From HKST-UBA178 sp965223815 (GTDB taxonomy: Bacteria > Pseudomonadota > Gammaproteobacteria > Chromatiales > Chromatiaceae): 64,000 nucleotides of DNA. Positions 62,893 through 64,000 of the stretch are shown one piece after another. Position 1 is the first letter of the stretch. Each line of letters starts with the position of its first letter. The position numbers were made by a program, and so were the translations under genes. Location: assembly GCA_965223815.1 (NCBI GenBank), contig OZ245019.1, positions 2,728,001-2,792,000 of the forward strand, written 5' to 3'. The notes under the pieces are model-generated. The model saw only the letters and a list, made by a program, of their open reading frames with translations, did not search any database and was not told the DNA's origin.

Positions 62893-63735
62893 GTGTTTGA
62901 AAAACTGAAAGAAATTAACGGCAAGCCCGAAGCCTTTGAGCTATATACCGCAGATTCACTATGGGCAGATGAGTACCGCTCAAAACAAATGCTGGCCTTC
63001 CACCTAAATGAAGGTATTGATGTATCATCAAGAAACACCGAATTCATAAACCGTTCTTCATCATGGATTATTAACCACTTCCAACTAGGCCCCGGTAAGT
63101 CGGTATGTGATTTCGGTTGTGGGCCTGGTTTGTATACATCCAGATTCGCGAAATCAGGGGCTCAGGTAACGGGCTTAGACTTCTCTGAGAACTCCATCGG
63201 CTATGCGAGGGCGGAAGCTGAAAGCGCAGCTCTCGACATCAACTACATCCACGTGAACTATCTTCAGTTTGAACCGCTAGAACTGTATGACTTGATCACC
63301 ATGATCATGTGCGACTTCTGTGCGTTAAGCCCTGCGCAGAGGAAAATGCTACTCAGAAAGTTCCACAAGTGTCTAAAAGACGATGGCGCTGTCCTGTTCG
63401 ATGTTTATTCAATGATCGCTTACGCTATGCGCGAAGAAGCCACCCTGTACGAGAAAAACCAGTTAAGTCACTTCTGGTGCGAAGATGACTATTACTGCTT
63501 CGTCAATACATTCAAATATGATGACGAAGCCGTTGTGCTGGATAAGTACAGTATCTTCCAGAAAAACGGTAAAGCTGAGACGATATACAACTGGCTGCAG
63601 TATTTCAGTCCAGAGAGCTTAGCCGAAGAACTATCCGCAGCCGGATTTACTATGAAGCACGTCTATAACGATGTCGCTGGTAGCCCCCACTCGGAGCAAC
63701 ACCCTGAATTTGCTATTGTAGCTATGAAGAAATAG
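62893..63735 (+). CDS. Class I SAM-dependent methyltransferase
   Basis: 280 aa. The SAM-binding motif I VCDFGCGPGLYTSRFAKSG starts at residue 71, followed by the acidic loop GLDFSENSIGYAR (Asp binding the ribose). The post-motif region LYDLITMIMCDFCALSPAQRKMLLRKFHKCLKDDGAVLFDVYS is the usual beta4-alpha-beta5 part of small-molecule methyltransferases. The substrate is not evident. The frame starts at a GTG (62893) without a clear ribosome-binding site, so the first codons are uncertain. There is no operon partner in view. Confidence 0.85.
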   Translation: MFEKLKEINGKPEAFELYTADSLWADEYRSKQMLAFHLNEGIDVSSRNTEFINRSSSWIINHFQLGPGKSVCDFGCGPGLYTSRFAKSGAQVTGLDFSENSIGYARAEAESAALDINYIHVNYLQFEPLELYDLITMIMCDFCALSPAQRKMLLRKFHKCLKDDGAVLFDVYSMIAYAMREEATLYEKNQLSHFWCEDDYYCFVNTFKYDDEAVVLDKYSIFQKNGKAETIYNWLQYFSPESLAEELSAAGFTMKHVYNDVAGSPHSEQHPEFAIVAMKK

Positions 63736-64000
63736 TGAATCTGCCAGCCGATCTCCACGATGTCCTCGGCTGTGCGTTTCATACGCCAACGCTGACCGCA
63801 CGAGCACCGCTTCCAACCGATAATTCGAAGAAGATAGCTTCACCTACCGATTCGCTCGCTACGTGCAATTGTAGGTCCGCACAGCGCCTCTCCCATCATG
63901 TGCCGGATTAGACTTCTGCTTACCAATACTGCCCAAATTTAGTACTGATTAGCCCAATCATGGGGTTTGTGTAGAGCTCAATGGTTGGCGCTTCTTGAAG

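Noticed and set aside
63736..64000. Possible gene running off the right edge
   Set aside because: All frames contain stops or lack coding sense; nothing recognisable could be supported in these last 265 bases.

Overview
The window reads as a chromosomal piece of a Gram-negative, probably gammaproteobacterial, chemolithoautotroph or sulfur-oxidising symbiont. This is an inference from gene content: two separate 2-oxoacid:ferredoxin oxidoreductase systems, a fused Nfn-type transhydrogenase, GTP-dependent PEP carboxykinase, clustered membrane/periplasmic c-type cytochromes, a Gram-negative porin and lipoproteins, and a heavy insertion-sequence load. No rRNA, complete tRNA or CRISPR array was found.

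Region 1 (1-20 kb) is central carbon and electron metabolism. On the minus strand, porG-porA-porB and a GltD-like flavoprotein with a C-terminal [4Fe-4S] domain (cut by the left edge) form a four-gene pyruvate:ferredoxin oxidoreductase operon. After a small Cys-rich ORF, a TIR-TM-WD40 protein and an esterase comes pckG (plus strand). It converges on a second minus-strand unit: a LysR regulator, a giant (~1700 aa) all-in-one oxoacid:ferredoxin oxidoreductase, and a ~970 aa NfnAB-like fusion. Together these genes could interconvert pyruvate, acetyl-CoA (or 2-oxoglutarate), ferredoxin and NAD(P)H and feed oxaloacetate/PEP.

Region 2 (20-35.7 kb) has an orphan GHKL-type ATPase, a five-gene operon of four RoxA/MauG-like di-haem cytochromes plus a lipoprotein, gdhA, ppk2, an OmpA-like lipoprotein and a porin.

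Region 3 (35.8-52.6 kb) is signalling and mobile DNA: an IS5/IS427-group element with a -1 frameshift site; a TIR-2TM protein translationally overlapped with a lipoprotein; an MltF-like lytic transglycosylase; IS3 and IS91 remnants; a REC-GAF-GGDEF-EAL gene split by a frameshift; an IS5 element whose transposase carries two in-frame amber codons; and a BvgS-type hybrid sensor kinase broken twice, by an IS21 element inside its receiver domain and by an IS256 element six codons before its stop.

Region 4 (52.6-64 kb) looks like a decaying integron gene-cassette array: three minus-strand genes (a 319-aa unknown, a GmrSD/DUF262-DUF1524 restriction gene, a small lipoprotein), each separated by attC-like imperfect palindromes. 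The array is riddled with nested insertions: IS256 inside IS256 inside gmrSD, and IS3 inside IS3. A membrane protein, a DUF3102-like remnant and a SAM methyltransferase complete the window. Target-site duplications and restored reading frames allow the order of insertion to be reconstructed.
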